Shown here in pieces: positions 19,016 through 27,815 of a stretch of DNA of 64,000 nucleotides. The translations under genes were made by a program, and so were the position numbers. The notes below the pieces were generated by a model that worked only from the letters and a program-made list of their open reading frames with translations, made no database searches and had not been told where the DNA came from. Position 1 is the first letter of the stretch. Each line of letters starts with the position of its first letter. Origin of the DNA: CAWEQO01 sp963811225 (GTDB lineage: Bacteria > Chloroflexota > Anaerolineae > Anaerolineales > Anaerolineaceae); assembly GCA_963811225.1 (NCBI GenBank), contig CAWEQO010000001.1:744001-808000 (forward strand). Reading direction: 5' to 3'.

Positions 19016-20680
19016 CTACGATTTCTGAGGATTGACGAGCGGCAGGGTGACGTGGAACATGGCGCCTTGCCCGGGCTTGCTCTCAGCCCAAACTTTTCCC
19101 TTGTGGTTTTGAACGATCTCTTTAAGGAGGGGCAGGCCAATCCCCAGTCCACCGAAGCGGCGCAGCCGCAGCATCTCTGCCCGCCCGCCGGATTCGAACA
19201 GCTTGGGCAGGCGGCGCGGGTCGATGCCGATGCCGGTGTCCATGACGGTCAGGTGCACGCTGCTCTGCGAGGTGCGATCGATGCGAACGGTGACACGCCC
19301 GGCAATGTTGGAATACTGGATGGCGTTGCTCAGCAAGCCACCCAGCACCTGTCCGAGCTGGTACGCCTCACCCTGCACCATCAACGGCTCCTGGGGGATG
19401 TCCACGACCAGGGTAACGTTGTTCTGCTGAGCGAAGTGCTGGAAATGATTGACCACCTGCCGGACCACGTCATTGAGCTTAACGGTATGTGCGCCGTCCT
19501 CTTTGGCGTCGACCGGATCGGGCATGGCCTCGACGATGCGGCCCTGGCCGCGCAGCTGGTCTTGCAGCAAGGCCAGCGCCTGGCGTTGATCGGCCGTCCA
19601 GCGTGCGCCGGGGTCTTTGATCAAACGGTCGAGGGCGGTCTGGGCCGAGTCGAGGTTGGCGCGCAGGCTGTTGCGCGAGCACTGCAAGATCTCATCCGCG
19701 ATCTTCTCACGGGTGCGAGCGTTGTCGACGTTATGCTGCAGGGTGTGGGTGCGCTGCTCCATAGCCTGGAACAGGCGGGCGTTGACCATCGAGATCGAGG
19801 CGTAGTCGGCCACTGCCCCCATCAGGTTCTGCTCGCTGGCGCCGAAAGGCTGCGCCTGCTGGCGCATGACCACCAGCAAGCCGATCACATGCTTCTGCAC
19901 CTTGATGGGGATGATCAAGGCCGATTGGCCCAGTGAGACGATCTTGAAGCGCTTGAGCGGCTCGCCGTAGATGGAGAGCGGCTCGCCCGACATGGCCACC
20001 AGCGAGCTGATGCTGTCATCCCATGGCTGGTTGAGCCGGGCCGTCATCATGGCGGGCAGGTTGCGCTGGGCCACCAGCCGGAAGACCTTGTCATCATCGC
20101 GCAGCAAGAACCAGCCCAGATCGGCTTGAGTGGCCTTGACCGCGCCTTCGAGGATCTTATCGAACAGGGAGGCCTGGTCGGTGACCGAGGTGACTGCCTT
20201 GCCAAGGGAGAAGATGGTGGTCAGCTCGCGGACGCGCAGCTGCAGGTCCTGGTTGGCCTGCTGCAGCTGGCGAGCCAGCTGGTCGCGCTCGCGGCGCTCG
20301 CGCACCTGGCGCAAGACCCGCTCGACCACCGTGACCACCTCGGTCTCACGCACGGGCCAGATCAGGTAGTCAGACGCGCCCAGGCGGAAGGCCGAAATGA
20401 TGTCGGCTTCCGAGCCTTTCTGCGAGAGGATAATGACGGGGATTGTGACGTTTTGGGAAGCGAGGGCAACCATCAGGTCCTTGCCGCTTAAACCGGGCAA
20501 GGCCAGGTCGGTGATGATCGCGTCGGGGGCCAACTGGATCGCCTTGGCGATGGCGCTGCCGGCATCGCCGACCACGTAGGTCTGGTAGCCGGCGGCCTTC
20601 AATGCCTGCCGTGCGATCAGGTCGCTGACAATGGGATCACTTTCAACGATGAGGATGCGATCACGCCCATTTGTTGCCAC
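19016..20680 (-). CDS. receiver-GAF-HATPase protein lacking a phosphoacceptor histidine
   Basis: A 554-residue soluble protein. The N-terminal receiver (1-125) keeps the acidic pocket and the phosphoacceptor Asp (IITDLALPG) but has Trp where Lys is usual (YLIWPV). A coiled coil (about 130-165), a GAF domain (about 165-310), a helical dimerisation region and a HATPase domain (N-box GGLLSNAIQYSN, DTGIGI, GGLGIGLPL) follow. The helical region has no SHE-like H-box, so autophosphorylation in the usual way is unlikely. It may be a regulatory partner of the downstream kinase. It starts at GTG 20680, with TATGAT six bases upstream, which suggests a leaderless mRNA. Confidence 0.8.
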   Translation of the reverse strand: MATNGRDRILIVESDPIVSDLIARQALKAAGYQTYVVGDAGSAIAKAIQLAPDAIITDLALPGLSGKDLMVALASQNVTIPVIILSQKGSEADIISAFRLGASDYLIWPVRETEVVTVVERVLRQVRERRERDQLARQLQQANQDLQLRVRELTTIFSLGKAVTSVTDQASLFDKILEGAVKATQADLGWFLLRDDDKVFRLVAQRNLPAMMTARLNQPWDDSISSLVAMSGEPLSIYGEPLKRFKIVSLGQSALIIPIKVQKHVIGLLVVMRQQAQPFGASEQNLMGAVADYASISMVNARLFQAMEQRTHTLQHNVDNARTREKIADEILQCSRNSLRANLDSAQTALDRLIKDPGARWTADQRQALALLQDQLRGQGRIVEAMPDPVDAKEDGAHTVKLNDVVRQVVNHFQHFAQQNNVTLVVDIPQEPLMVQGEAYQLGQVLGGLLSNAIQYSNIAGRVTVRIDRTSQSSVHLTVMDTGIGIDPRRLPKLFESGGRAEMLRLRRFGGLGIGLPLLKEIVQNHKGKVWAESKPGQGAMFHVTLPLVNPQKS

Positions 20681-20686
20681 GCTACA

Positions 20687-20695
20687 ATCATAGCA
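20687..20695 (-). promoter_or_regulatory. extended -10 element abutting a GTG start
   Basis: Minus-strand TGCTATGAT: a TGn extended -10 followed by exactly six bases and then the GTG at 20680. The predicted transcript would start at or next to the start codon. No Shine-Dalgarno is possible. The rest of the 334-bp region between the divergent genes (20681-21014) shows no gene; it holds TTGACA and repeated TTTGCA words near 20737-20770. Confidence 0.55.
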
Positions 20696-21002
20696 TGGAA
20701 GGAAGAAAAATAAAAGAAAAGTTTATCCGCAGGCGGTTGACAATATTGACAGTTTGCAGTTTGCAAATCGGGTTCCCGCGCGGGCCGGGCCTGATTTGCA
20801 AAATTGTATTTTGATTGTCGAGTCCGATTCGCCGGATTCCGTGTACAATGAAGACAGGAAACAGGCTGCAGCACATCCACAGCCGTGCACCATTCGAATC
20901 AATTGAAAAGGGGAGAATGCAAGTATTAGAGAGAATTCAGCGAAAACTTAGAATTCTATAAGATTCAACACCTTTACTTGAACTCGACCTATCAAGAATG
21001 CA

Positions 21003-21008
21003 TACAAT
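21003..21008 (+). promoter_or_regulatory. -10 element for a leaderless DnaJ-like mRNA
   Basis: TACAAT ends six bases before the ATG at 21015. TTGAAC lies 19 bases upstream of it as a possible -35. No ribosome-binding site is present. Confidence 0.5.
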
Positions 21009-21014
21009 TAGCAT

Positions 21015-21974
21015 ATGGACTATAAAGATTATTATCAAATATTAGGCGTTGAACGGAACGCTTCTCAAGATGAAATTAAACACGCCTACCGGAAACTTGC
21101 GATGCAGTACCATCCCGACCGGAATCCAGGCAACCCGTCTGCAGAGGAAAAGTTTAAAGATATTAACGAGGCGAACGAAGTTTTGAGCGACCCCGAAAAG
21201 CGGGCTCGCTTTGATCAGCTTGGACAGTCGTACAATCAGTGGCAGCAGGCCGGCGGCCAACCGGGCGGCTTCAACTGGGAGGACTGGTTCACCCAGGCCC
21301 CCGGCGGAGGGGGCACCCGCCCCGGGCAAGTGCACGTCGAGTATGGCAATATCGGCGACATCTTCGGTGAGGGCGGCTTCTCCGATTTCTTCACCCAAAT
21401 CTTTGGCGGCATGAGCGGTGGGATGGGCGGCGCAACCCGCACACAGACCCGGCGAACGGCCCGGCCGCTGCGACCGCAAAATTATGAGCAAGAGGTCACC
21501 ATCAGTTTGATGGAAGCCTACAACGGCGCAGAGCGCATGTTTCAGATCGGGGACCGGCGGATCAATGTTAAGATCCCGGCGGGCGCGAAAACCGGCACGC
21601 GCGTGCGTCTGGCAGGACAGGCGCCCAGTGGACCGGACGGTCGCCCGGGCGACATCTACCTGGTCATCAAGGTGGCGCCCGACCCGCGCTTCGAGCGTAA
21701 GGGCGATAACCTGACCACCGAGATCACCATCGACCTGTATACCGCTGTGCTTGGGGGCCAGGCCACGGTCCCCACTCCGGGCGGCGACGTGGTGCTCACC
21801 GTTCCACCCAACACCCAGCCCGGCCGGACATTCCGTCTGGGCGGACGCGGCATGCCCCACCTGCAAAATCCGCAGCAGCACGGCGACCTGATGGCAAAGA
21901 TCCAAGTCCGTCTTCCGCAAAATCTCACCGAAGAACAGCGCAAGTTATTCGAACAGCTTCGCGACCTGGCCTAG
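21015..21974 (+). CDS. DnaJ-class co-chaperone (CbpA-like, no zinc domain)
   Basis: A 319-residue class II Hsp40. The J-domain (residues 4-70) has the HPD motif in YHPDRNPGN; a G/F-rich linker (75-150) follows; then comes the two-lobed C-terminal substrate-binding domain (from about 155, QEVTISLMEAYNGAERMFQ) with no CxxCxGxG repeats, unlike the operon-encoded DnaJ. It presumably works with DnaK on a subset of clients. No Shine-Dalgarno is seen and a -10 hexamer abuts the ATG. An HtrA-like protease follows 66 bases downstream on the same strand. Confidence 0.93.
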   Translation: MDYKDYYQILGVERNASQDEIKHAYRKLAMQYHPDRNPGNPSAEEKFKDINEANEVLSDPEKRARFDQLGQSYNQWQQAGGQPGGFNWEDWFTQAPGGGGTRPGQVHVEYGNIGDIFGEGGFSDFFTQIFGGMSGGMGGATRTQTRRTARPLRPQNYEQEVTISLMEAYNGAERMFQIGDRRINVKIPAGAKTGTRVRLAGQAPSGPDGRPGDIYLVIKVAPDPRFERKGDNLTTEITIDLYTAVLGGQATVPTPGGDVVLTVPPNTQPGRTFRLGGRGMPHLQNPQQHGDLMAKIQVRLPQNLTEEQRKLFEQLRDLA

Positions 21975-22040
21975 CGCCCGGCAGCAGTTGTCGTATCGGT
22001 CGTTTTTACATCTCTTAACGGCTTAGGGAGCATTAACAAG

Positions 22041-23213
22041 ATGAAAAAGAACTCCCCCTGGTTTGTGATCGGTATTATCGTACTCTTGAGCCTTGCCTGC
22101 AGCTTTTCCGCTGCCCGGAACCAGCCCCAACCAACCCCTTTGCCGGCCCAAAATCAGGCCGCCGCAACCGTCCTCGTCCAAAGCACCCCAACCTTCCCTC
22201 CCCTAACCGCCGGTTCGATGGAATCGGAACAACGCCTGATTGCCCTGTATCACCGGGTTTCACCAGGCGTTGTCGCTATCCGCACCACCAGCCAGGCAGG
22301 CGGAGGGCTGGGCTCGGGTTTTATCTATGACAGCGAAGGGCATATCATCACCAACTACCACGTCGTGGAGGGCGCCGAGGACCTGGAGGTGGATTTCCAG
22401 AGCGGGCTCAAGACACGCGGCCAGGTGGTAGGGACCGACCTGGACTCCGATCTGGCCATCGTCCAAGTGGACGTGCCGCCGAATGAGCTGCACCCGCTGA
22501 CCATGGGGGACTCGGACCTGCTGCAAGTGGGCCAGACGCTGGTGGCGATTGGCAACCCCTTCGGACTGACCGGCACCATGACGGTGGGCATCCTCTCGGC
22601 GAAGGGGCGCACGCTCAACTCGCTGCACATGACCACCGACGGCACGTTTTATTCGGCCGGCGACCTGCTGCAGACCGATGCGTCCATCAACCCGGGCAAC
22701 TCCGGCGGCCCGCTGCTCAACCTCGACGGCGAGGTCATTGGCATCAACCGCGCCATCCGCACCACCGGGGTCAGCCAATCTGGCGACCCGGTCAACAGCG
22801 GCATCGGTTTTGCCGTTTCCATTAATATTGTCAAACGCGTCACGCCGGAGATCATCCAGAATGGGAGCTTCGACTATCCCTACCTGGGCGTCTCGGCCCG
22901 GCCCGAACTGACACTGCAAGAGGTGGAGTCGTTGGGGTTGAGCCAATCGACCGGCGCGTATGTGGTCGATGTCGTGCCCGGCAGCCCGGCCGATGAGGCT
23001 GGACTGCAAGCCGGCAGCCGCGACACCGACCTGCCCGGCGTGTATGCCGGGGGTGATTTAATCGTCGGCATCGACGGACGACCCGTGCTCATCTTCGGCG
23101 ACCTGCTCAGCTACATCATGCTGGAGAAGAGCCCGGGCGATCAGGTTTCAATCCAAATTCTAAGAGACAATGATGTAAAGGAGGTGATGCTCACGTTAGG
23201 TAAACGCCCGTAG
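22041..23213 (+). CDS. HtrA/DegP-like serine protease lipoprotein
   Basis: A 390-residue extracytoplasmic quality-control protease. The N-terminus is a lipoprotein signal peptide with SLAC and lipid-anchored Cys20, then a Pro/Gln-rich linker (21-60). The trypsin-like domain has a complete triad: His107 (TNYHVVEGA), Asp137 (LDSDLAIV) and Ser221 (PGNSGGPLLN). A single PDZ domain (about 285-385) follows, with YLGVSARPE and GSPADEAGL. GGGAG precedes the ATG. Its place next to a DnaJ-like gene fits protein quality control. Confidence 0.93.
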   Translation: MKKNSPWFVIGIIVLLSLACSFSAARNQPQPTPLPAQNQAAATVLVQSTPTFPPLTAGSMESEQRLIALYHRVSPGVVAIRTTSQAGGGLGSGFIYDSEGHIITNYHVVEGAEDLEVDFQSGLKTRGQVVGTDLDSDLAIVQVDVPPNELHPLTMGDSDLLQVGQTLVAIGNPFGLTGTMTVGILSAKGRTLNSLHMTTDGTFYSAGDLLQTDASINPGNSGGPLLNLDGEVIGINRAIRTTGVSQSGDPVNSGIGFAVSINIVKRVTPEIIQNGSFDYPYLGVSARPELTLQEVESLGLSQSTGAYVVDVVPGSPADEAGLQAGSRDTDLPGVYAGGDLIVGIDGRPVLIFGDLLSYIMLEKSPGDQVSIQILRDNDVKEVMLTLGKRP

Positions 23214-23258
23214 CAGGTGTACGTGTCGTACCATCTCTTTCTCACCAAAGGAGGTACT

Positions 23259-24359
23259 ATGTTTTCAGAAAATAACCTGCGGGAGTTGCTCGAATTCACC
23301 GCTCCTGATCCGGTGCTCAGCCTTTACTTGAACACAGAACCCAGCCAGGGTAACGCTGACGCTTACAAGCTGCAGATGCGCACGATGTTGAAGGAGATCT
23401 ATCTGCCACAGGATGTGGAAGCGGTCGAGCGCTATTTGAACCAGGAGTATGACTGGTCGGGGCGAAGTATCGCCATGTTTTCCTGTTACCCACAGGGTTT
23501 CTTCCGGGCCTTTCCGCTGGCAATCCCAATTCGCAGCATGTATGATGTAAGCGACCGGCCCAGCGTCAAACAGCTCACCAACCTCATGGACAGCTACGGG
23601 GGCTACGGGGTTGCGCTAGTGGACCGGCAAGGAGCCCGTGTTTTCTACTTCCACTTAGGAGAGCTGCAAGAACAAGAAGGCGTGTTAGGAGAAGCCGTCA
23701 AGCGCACCAAGCGCGGCGGAGCTTCCTCCATGCCGGGGCGGCGCGGCGGCACAGCCGGCAAGACCCGGACTGTAGAGGAGATCGTGGATCGCAACATGAA
23801 GGACGCGGCCGATTTCGCCGTGCAGTTCTTCGAGACCAAGCGGGTGCGCCGGGTGCTGATCGGCGGGACGGACGACAATGTGGCCCAGTTCCGCAACCTG
23901 CTGCCAAAATCATGGCAGAGTTTGATCATGGGCAGCTTCCCAATCAGCATGACGTCCAGCCACACCGAGGTCCTCGAAAAAGCCCTGGAAGCCGGGCAAG
24001 AGGCCGAAGCGCACCGAGAGCAGAAGCTGGTCAAGAACTTGATCAACTCGGCGGCTAAAGGGGGCAACGCAGTCACCGGGATTGAAGAGACGCTCTCGGC
24101 CGTAAACGACAATCGGGTGCAAACGCTTGTGATTGCCGACGGTTTCCGCAAGATCGGCTATTACTGCTCCAGCTGCGAACGCTTGATGATGAACCCCAAC
24201 GGCGGCTGTGAAGGCTGCGGTGGAGAACCCGAGCGTATTCGCGACGTGGTTGAGATGGCCATCACCAACGTGCTGCGCCGCAAAGGCAGCATCGAGGTGG
24301 TGCACGTCAACGGCGAGTTCGAGGATGCCGGGAACATCGGAGCGCTCCTGCGCTATTAG
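23259..24359 (+). CDS. baeRF-family protein (bacterial eRF1/Pelota-like, VLRF-type domain)
   Basis: A 366-residue protein resembling the bacterial families of archaeo-eukaryotic release factor 1 homologues. Features are the N-terminal PDPVLSLYLNTEP strand typical of these proteins, a YGVALVDRQGARVFYF strand, and a C-terminal domain carrying a zinc ribbon (CSSC ... CEGC, about residues 302-326). A flexible Gly/Arg-rich stretch (GRRGGTAG) occupies the position where eRF1 has its catalytic GGQ loop, but a GGQ is absent. The family is proposed to act at ribosomes, perhaps in rescue or hibernation; no specific role is proven. ATG 23259 has a perfect AAAGGAGG eight bases upstream. Confidence 0.8.
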   Translation: MFSENNLRELLEFTAPDPVLSLYLNTEPSQGNADAYKLQMRTMLKEIYLPQDVEAVERYLNQEYDWSGRSIAMFSCYPQGFFRAFPLAIPIRSMYDVSDRPSVKQLTNLMDSYGGYGVALVDRQGARVFYFHLGELQEQEGVLGEAVKRTKRGGASSMPGRRGGTAGKTRTVEEIVDRNMKDAADFAVQFFETKRVRRVLIGGTDDNVAQFRNLLPKSWQSLIMGSFPISMTSSHTEVLEKALEAGQEAEAHREQKLVKNLINSAAKGGNAVTGIEETLSAVNDNRVQTLVIADGFRKIGYYCSSCERLMMNPNGGCEGCGGEPERIRDVVEMAITNVLRRKGSIEVVHVNGEFEDAGNIGALLRY

Positions 24360-24374
24360 TGGTACAGTAATCAC

Positions 24375-24406
24375 AACCCCCTCTCTGGATGAGAGGGGGT
24401 TTTCAT
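24375..24406 (+). terminator. intrinsic terminator of the baeRF gene
   Basis: AACCCCCTCTC pairs with GAGAGGGGGTT over a 5-base loop, followed by TTCATTTT. Confidence 0.85.
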
Positions 24407-24409
24407 TTT

Positions 24410-24491
24410 AAGGCAATCAGGGATCGAGTAAACAGGCAATTAGGCGGAGCCCTCCTCCTAATTGCCTGTTTACTCGATCCCTGATTGCCTT
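24410..24491. repeat. 35-bp perfect inverted repeat between convergent genes
   Basis: Arms 24410-24444 and 24457-24491 are perfect complements with a 12-base loop. The arms contain the words AGGCAATCAG, GATCGAGTAAACAGG and CAATTAGG. It ends two bases before the stop of the minus-strand nitroreductase and has no U-tract. Confidence 0.85.
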
Positions 24492-24492
24492 C

Positions 24493-25002
24493 TTACCAGT
24501 GATTGAAGTGGATCCGGTCCAGCTTAAACCGATTGACAGGCTGGGGGGTGCGCGCCGGGTAGCCGACAGCCACAATCGACAGCGGGTGGACGGTGTCGGG
24601 CAGGCTCATCATGGCGCGGATGTTTTCGATGCGCAAGGGATCGGGGTGGATGGCCAGCCAGACCGCGCCAAGCTCTTGGGCATGGGCAGCCAGCAGGATG
24701 TTCTGGGTGGCGGCCGAGCAGTCTTAAATCCAGCGGTCGGGGCGTTTTTCGAGGCGTTCGTCGCCGCAAACCAGGATGGCCACCTGGGCCTGATGCAGGC
24801 ATTCGGCGGCCGGGTGGAACTCGGTGACCTTTTCGAGCAGCTCACGCTCTGTGAGGATGATGAAGTGCCAGGGTTGGGCGTTCGCGGCCGAAGGGGCCTG
24901 CATGGCGGCGCGCAGCAGCGTCTGGACGACCTCGAGTGGAACCGGTTTGGGTTCGAATCGGCGCACCGAGCGCCGGGTGAGCAAGGCTTCCATCAAATCC
25001 AT
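24493..25002 (-). pseudogene. nitroreductase-family gene interrupted by one in-frame TAA
   Basis: The minus-strand frame from ATG 25002 (AGAGAGGG upstream) to TAA at 24495-24493 would encode about 169 residues of an FMN-dependent nitroreductase: RRSVRRFEPKPVP, AAMQAPSAANAQPWHFI, then DCSAATQNILLAAHA and GYPARTPQPVNRFKLD at the end. It is broken only by a TAA at 24726-24724, between RWI and DCSAA, where family members usually have Gln (CAA). A single C-to-T change explains it. Either the gene is dead, it makes a 92-residue fragment, or the base is an assembly error; similarity resumes in the same frame. Confidence 0.85.
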
Positions 25003-25159
25003 TTGTCCCTCTCTGTGGTAGGAATTGCCTGACCTCTCCCCAGCCCTCCCCAGAAGGGAAGGGAGCAGCAGAGTCGGCCGCGAATGATGCTGATTCTATC
25101 ACAAAACGGAGAAGCGAATGGGCGGTGCAGCTTCGGGCTGCGCCGCACAAGCAGCGTTC

Positions 25160-26632
25160 TTACCAGCCCATGATCTGACACAGGATGGGCGTCACATCGG
25201 CCAGGTTAGCAATGCGCTCACCGAGCACACCTCCGACAACCGCGCGCAGCGCCTCCACCTCGGCATTCCCTGCGCCAGGACGGGCCAGGGCAAACACGGC
25301 GCTGGAGTCCATCGGGTGCAGGCCGCCATGGGCGCCGCGGGTGGGCGCGCCGAAGTAATAGCCGCCGGCGTAGTTGGAGACCAGCAGCAGGTCGCCGCTC
25401 ATCGGGCCCGCCAGGTGCGCCAACCTTTGCGCGGCCTGCAGGGTCTCGATCTCGGGATGGGCCTGCAAGTACTCGTCCACCGGCAGCAGCTTATCGGGCG
25501 TGTAGACGCTGTAATCCGCCTGCCAGCCGTCGGCCTCGGCATTGCGCGCCAGGATCATCGCCAGGGCATCTTGCAGGTCGCTTGCGTAGCGCCCGCTCTG
25601 GTTGGCGTCCCAGAAAGCCTTGGCCACCGGCAGCACGGTCTCGGCGAAGACCGGGTAGTCGTTCCAGCGGCCGCGCTTGTTCTGCAAGTAAACGTGCGCC
25701 ATGCCGCCGTTGCTGGCTACCACCGCGTCGGTGTTGGGGTCCTCACCGGGCAGATCGTGCACGTCCAGCCCGAGGGCGTCGAACAGGTGGCCCATCTCGC
25801 GATCGAAGGGGAAGCTGATGCGCTGCGAGTGGCGATCGTCGTCTTGCACCTGCACCTGGCCGTGGTCCGAGACGATGCACACCAGCGCGTCCGCCAGCCA
25901 GCCAGCCTGCTCCAGGCGCTCCAGCAGCCGTCCCAAAAGCGGGTCGATCGTGCGGGCCAGGTAGCCGGTTTGTGCGCCGGGACCGTGGGCATGCAACTCG
26001 TGGTCGACGCCCATGAAGTAAGCGGTCAGCGCATCCGGCAGGGAGTGGCGCTCCAGGTAGTCGAAGATGCGCTCGATCATCCTGCCGTCATACTCGGCGG
26101 CGCTCAAGCCGAAGCGGTCACCCCCTTTGGTAAAGCGCCCGATGTCGATCAGGCTGGGGCGCAGCCACTCGGCGCCCCGGGCGATCATGTGATGCGAGAC
26201 GACCGGCTTGCGGCCATGCTGCGCGGCCCGCTCATACAGGGTTTCTACAGAATCGGGCAGCAGGCGGTTGATCAAGCCCTCCCCCGAGAACACCAGCACG
26301 GCATCGTCCACCGCCAGGGTGTCGCCGATGTCGAAGGCGTAGAAGCGCGGCGTGCCGCCGCTGGACGCGCCGAAGCGGTCGAAGAACTGGTTGCCGGGGA
26401 TACCGTGCTGGTCGGGCTGGGCGCCGGTGAAGATGGTGGTCTGGGCGCAGAAGGTGATCGAGGGTGCGGTGGAGACGGCGCCCAGGTTCAAGCCGCTCCC
26501 GGCCTCGCGCCCACCGAGGATGCGCTCGAAGTTGGGCAGCAGCCCCTCGGCCAGGGCAAAGGCGAAGGTGTCCTGGCGCAGGCCGTCGATGTCGATCACC
26601 AGCAGGTGGGAGGGAGCACTCGTCTCGACCAT
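25160..26632 (-). CDS. alkaline phosphatase superfamily phosphodiesterase (nucleotide pyrophosphatase-like)
   Basis: A 490-residue metal-dependent phosphatase or phosphodiesterase. Conserved positions are visible: VIDIDGLRQDTF (first metal Asp, residue about 12-14), TFCAQTTIFTG with the nucleophile Thr (about 66), GVDHELHAHG (about 207-216), VSDHGQVQ (about 251) and a late GGLHPMDS His. No signal peptide or membrane segment is seen, so it is probably cytoplasmic, unlike many relatives. The substrate is unknown. The gene starts 1 base after the stop of the upstream flavin-binding protein gene (TGAGATG), so the two are translationally coupled. Confidence 0.85.
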   Translation of the reverse strand: MVETSAPSHLLVIDIDGLRQDTFAFALAEGLLPNFERILGGREAGSGLNLGAVSTAPSITFCAQTTIFTGAQPDQHGIPGNQFFDRFGASSGGTPRFYAFDIGDTLAVDDAVLVFSGEGLINRLLPDSVETLYERAAQHGRKPVVSHHMIARGAEWLRPSLIDIGRFTKGGDRFGLSAAEYDGRMIERIFDYLERHSLPDALTAYFMGVDHELHAHGPGAQTGYLARTIDPLLGRLLERLEQAGWLADALVCIVSDHGQVQVQDDDRHSQRISFPFDREMGHLFDALGLDVHDLPGEDPNTDAVVASNGGMAHVYLQNKRGRWNDYPVFAETVLPVAKAFWDANQSGRYASDLQDALAMILARNAEADGWQADYSVYTPDKLLPVDEYLQAHPEIETLQAAQRLAHLAGPMSGDLLLVSNYAGGYYFGAPTRGAHGGLHPMDSSAVFALARPGAGNAEVEALRAVVGGVLGERIANLADVTPILCQIMGW

Positions 26633-26633
26633 C

Positions 26634-27086
26634 TCAGTTGTCCACCTTGTGCGACTTGCAAGTCATCTCGTCGATGCGGACTTCGAACACCGCCAGGTCG
26701 CGCAGCTGGTCCTCGGGGTAGTCGGCCGGGTCGCCGCCGTAGTGGCGCACAATCTGGTCGAGCGCGCAGCGCTTCTCGCTCAGGTCTTCCAGCCTCCGGG
26801 CGACGCCGTAGCCGATCACGCTGCGGTAGCGCATCGAGAACTGGCAGGCGCTCTGGCCGCGCACCAGCGAGACGTTCTGCTCCACCTCGAAGCAGACTTG
26901 CGGGTTCTGGGCCAGGATCTCGATCTTCCGCCCACGCGAGGCAGAATGGAAGTAGAGCTTGCCATCGGTGTAGCCGTAGCTGAGCGGCACAAGGTAAGGC
27001 CGCCCATTGGCCGAGATCGCCAGCCGCAGGACCAGGGACTGCTCCAGGATGGATTCGGCGCGCGGGTCGCAGGGAATAAAGGTCAT
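26634..27086 (-). CDS. pyridoxamine 5'-phosphate oxidase-related, flavin-binding protein (NimA-like)
   Basis: A 150-residue split-barrel protein of the flavin/PPOX clan, close in layout to NimA nitroimidazole-resistance proteins and bacterial small flavin reductases. It shows LRLAISANGRPYLVPLSYGYTDGK near residues 21-44 (in two conserved strands), YFHSASRGRKIEIL (a phosphate/flavin-contact segment) and VCFEVEQ. The reaction is not predictable. ATG 27086 has GGAG upstream. It is coupled to the phosphodiesterase gene downstream. Confidence 0.75.
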   Translation of the reverse strand: MTFIPCDPRAESILEQSLVLRLAISANGRPYLVPLSYGYTDGKLYFHSASRGRKIEILAQNPQVCFEVEQNVSLVRGQSACQFSMRYRSVIGYGVARRLEDLSEKRCALDQIVRHYGGDPADYPEDQLRDLAVFEVRIDEMTCKSHKVDN

Positions 27087-27234
27087 AGATGACTCCGAAA
27101 TAAAATGGTTTTGTAGAATATGGACGTGAGCTAACAACCATATTCCAGAAAGCAGATTGATTATAATAATGAAACGCGCCGCAGCCGCAGCAACTTTTTA
27201 GAAGATTTCCCGTAGATACATTACGGAGGTTAAC

Positions 27235-27456
27235 ATGAATGAAAAACGCAGTATCCCGCTTTTGTTATGGCCGTTCTGGGCCATTTGGCGTCTGATCGCC
27301 CTGATCCTCGAGCTCACCGGACGGCTGGTCGGCATGGTCCTGGGGATCGTGCTGATGATCGCCGGCGTGCTGGTCAGCCTGACCGTGGTCGGCGCCATCA
27401 TCGGCATCCCCCTGGCGATCGTGGGCTTGATGCTAACGGTGCGAAGTATTTTCTAA
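27235..27456 (+). CDS. small two-helix membrane protein
   Basis: A 73-residue protein that is nearly all hydrophobic: one segment at about 8-26 and a longer one at 30-70 rich in Gly, Val and Ile, with a Pro-containing turn (GIPLAIVGL). ACGGAGG lies eight bases before the ATG, so it is probably a true gene. It is unnamed; no function is recognised. Confidence 0.65.
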   Translation: MNEKRSIPLLLWPFWAIWRLIALILELTGRLVGMVLGIVLMIAGVLVSLTVVGAIIGIPLAIVGLMLTVRSIF

Positions 27457-27469
27457 GCGCAGGCATTTC

Positions 27470-27512
27470 GGGAGTAGGCAGTTAGGGAGTAGAGCCCTAA
27501 TCGCCTACTCCC
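27470..27512. terminator. 18-bp hairpin after the small membrane protein
   Basis: GGGAGTAGGCAGTTAGGG (27470-27487) pairs with 27495-27512 with two internal mismatches. No U-tract is present. The GGGAGTAG word is shared with the 7217 hairpin. Confidence 0.6.
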
Positions 27513-27530
27513 TGTGCCCCAAAACTCACT

Positions 27531-27559
27531 TTGACAACCATCCCTTCTTATGATAGAAT
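27531..27559 (+). promoter_or_regulatory. consensus promoter for the rnj leader
   Basis: TTGACA (27531-27536), a 17-base spacer, TAGAAT (27554-27559); the predicted start is near 27566. Confidence 0.85.
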
Positions 27560-27565
27560 AAAGAC

Positions 27566-27688
27566 CAGATTACTAAGTATTTTTTACGCCGGTAAGCCGG
27601 CCGCTGGTGAAGGACCATATCTAACTGCTCATTGAAGCGTTACGAAAGGCACTCATGCTCGGCTGGAAGCCCCAGTCGGGCTTTTTTT
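27566..27688 (+). ncRNA. structured leader or small RNA ending in a terminator upstream of RNase J
   Basis: About 123 nt from a consensus promoter to AAGCCC-cagtc-GGGCTT plus seven T. It contains a GCCGG-TAAG-CCGGC hairpin near 27591-27604. GGCTGG (27661-27666) can pair with CCAGTC (27672-27677), which would disrupt the terminator stem, so a terminator/antiterminator switch is possible. I do not recognise a known riboswitch class. It could control rnj, which starts 128 bases downstream, or be a separate small RNA. The remaining spacer (27689-27815) is AT-rich with no gene. Confidence 0.55.
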
Positions 27689-27815
27689 GTTGTGAATATG
27701 GGGGTTAATCCTATTTTCCACAGCTTTTGAAATCATATTAAATTGAACTTATTTAGATATCGATAGATATCAACGGTAAAGTAAAACAATTGTAAGTTGA
27801 GGTAATTTACAGAAC

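Noticed and set aside
24724..24726. Recoding of the TAA in the nitroreductase gene
   Set aside because: TAA is not used for selenocysteine or pyrrolysine, and no recoding signal is seen; a nonsense mutation or error is simpler.
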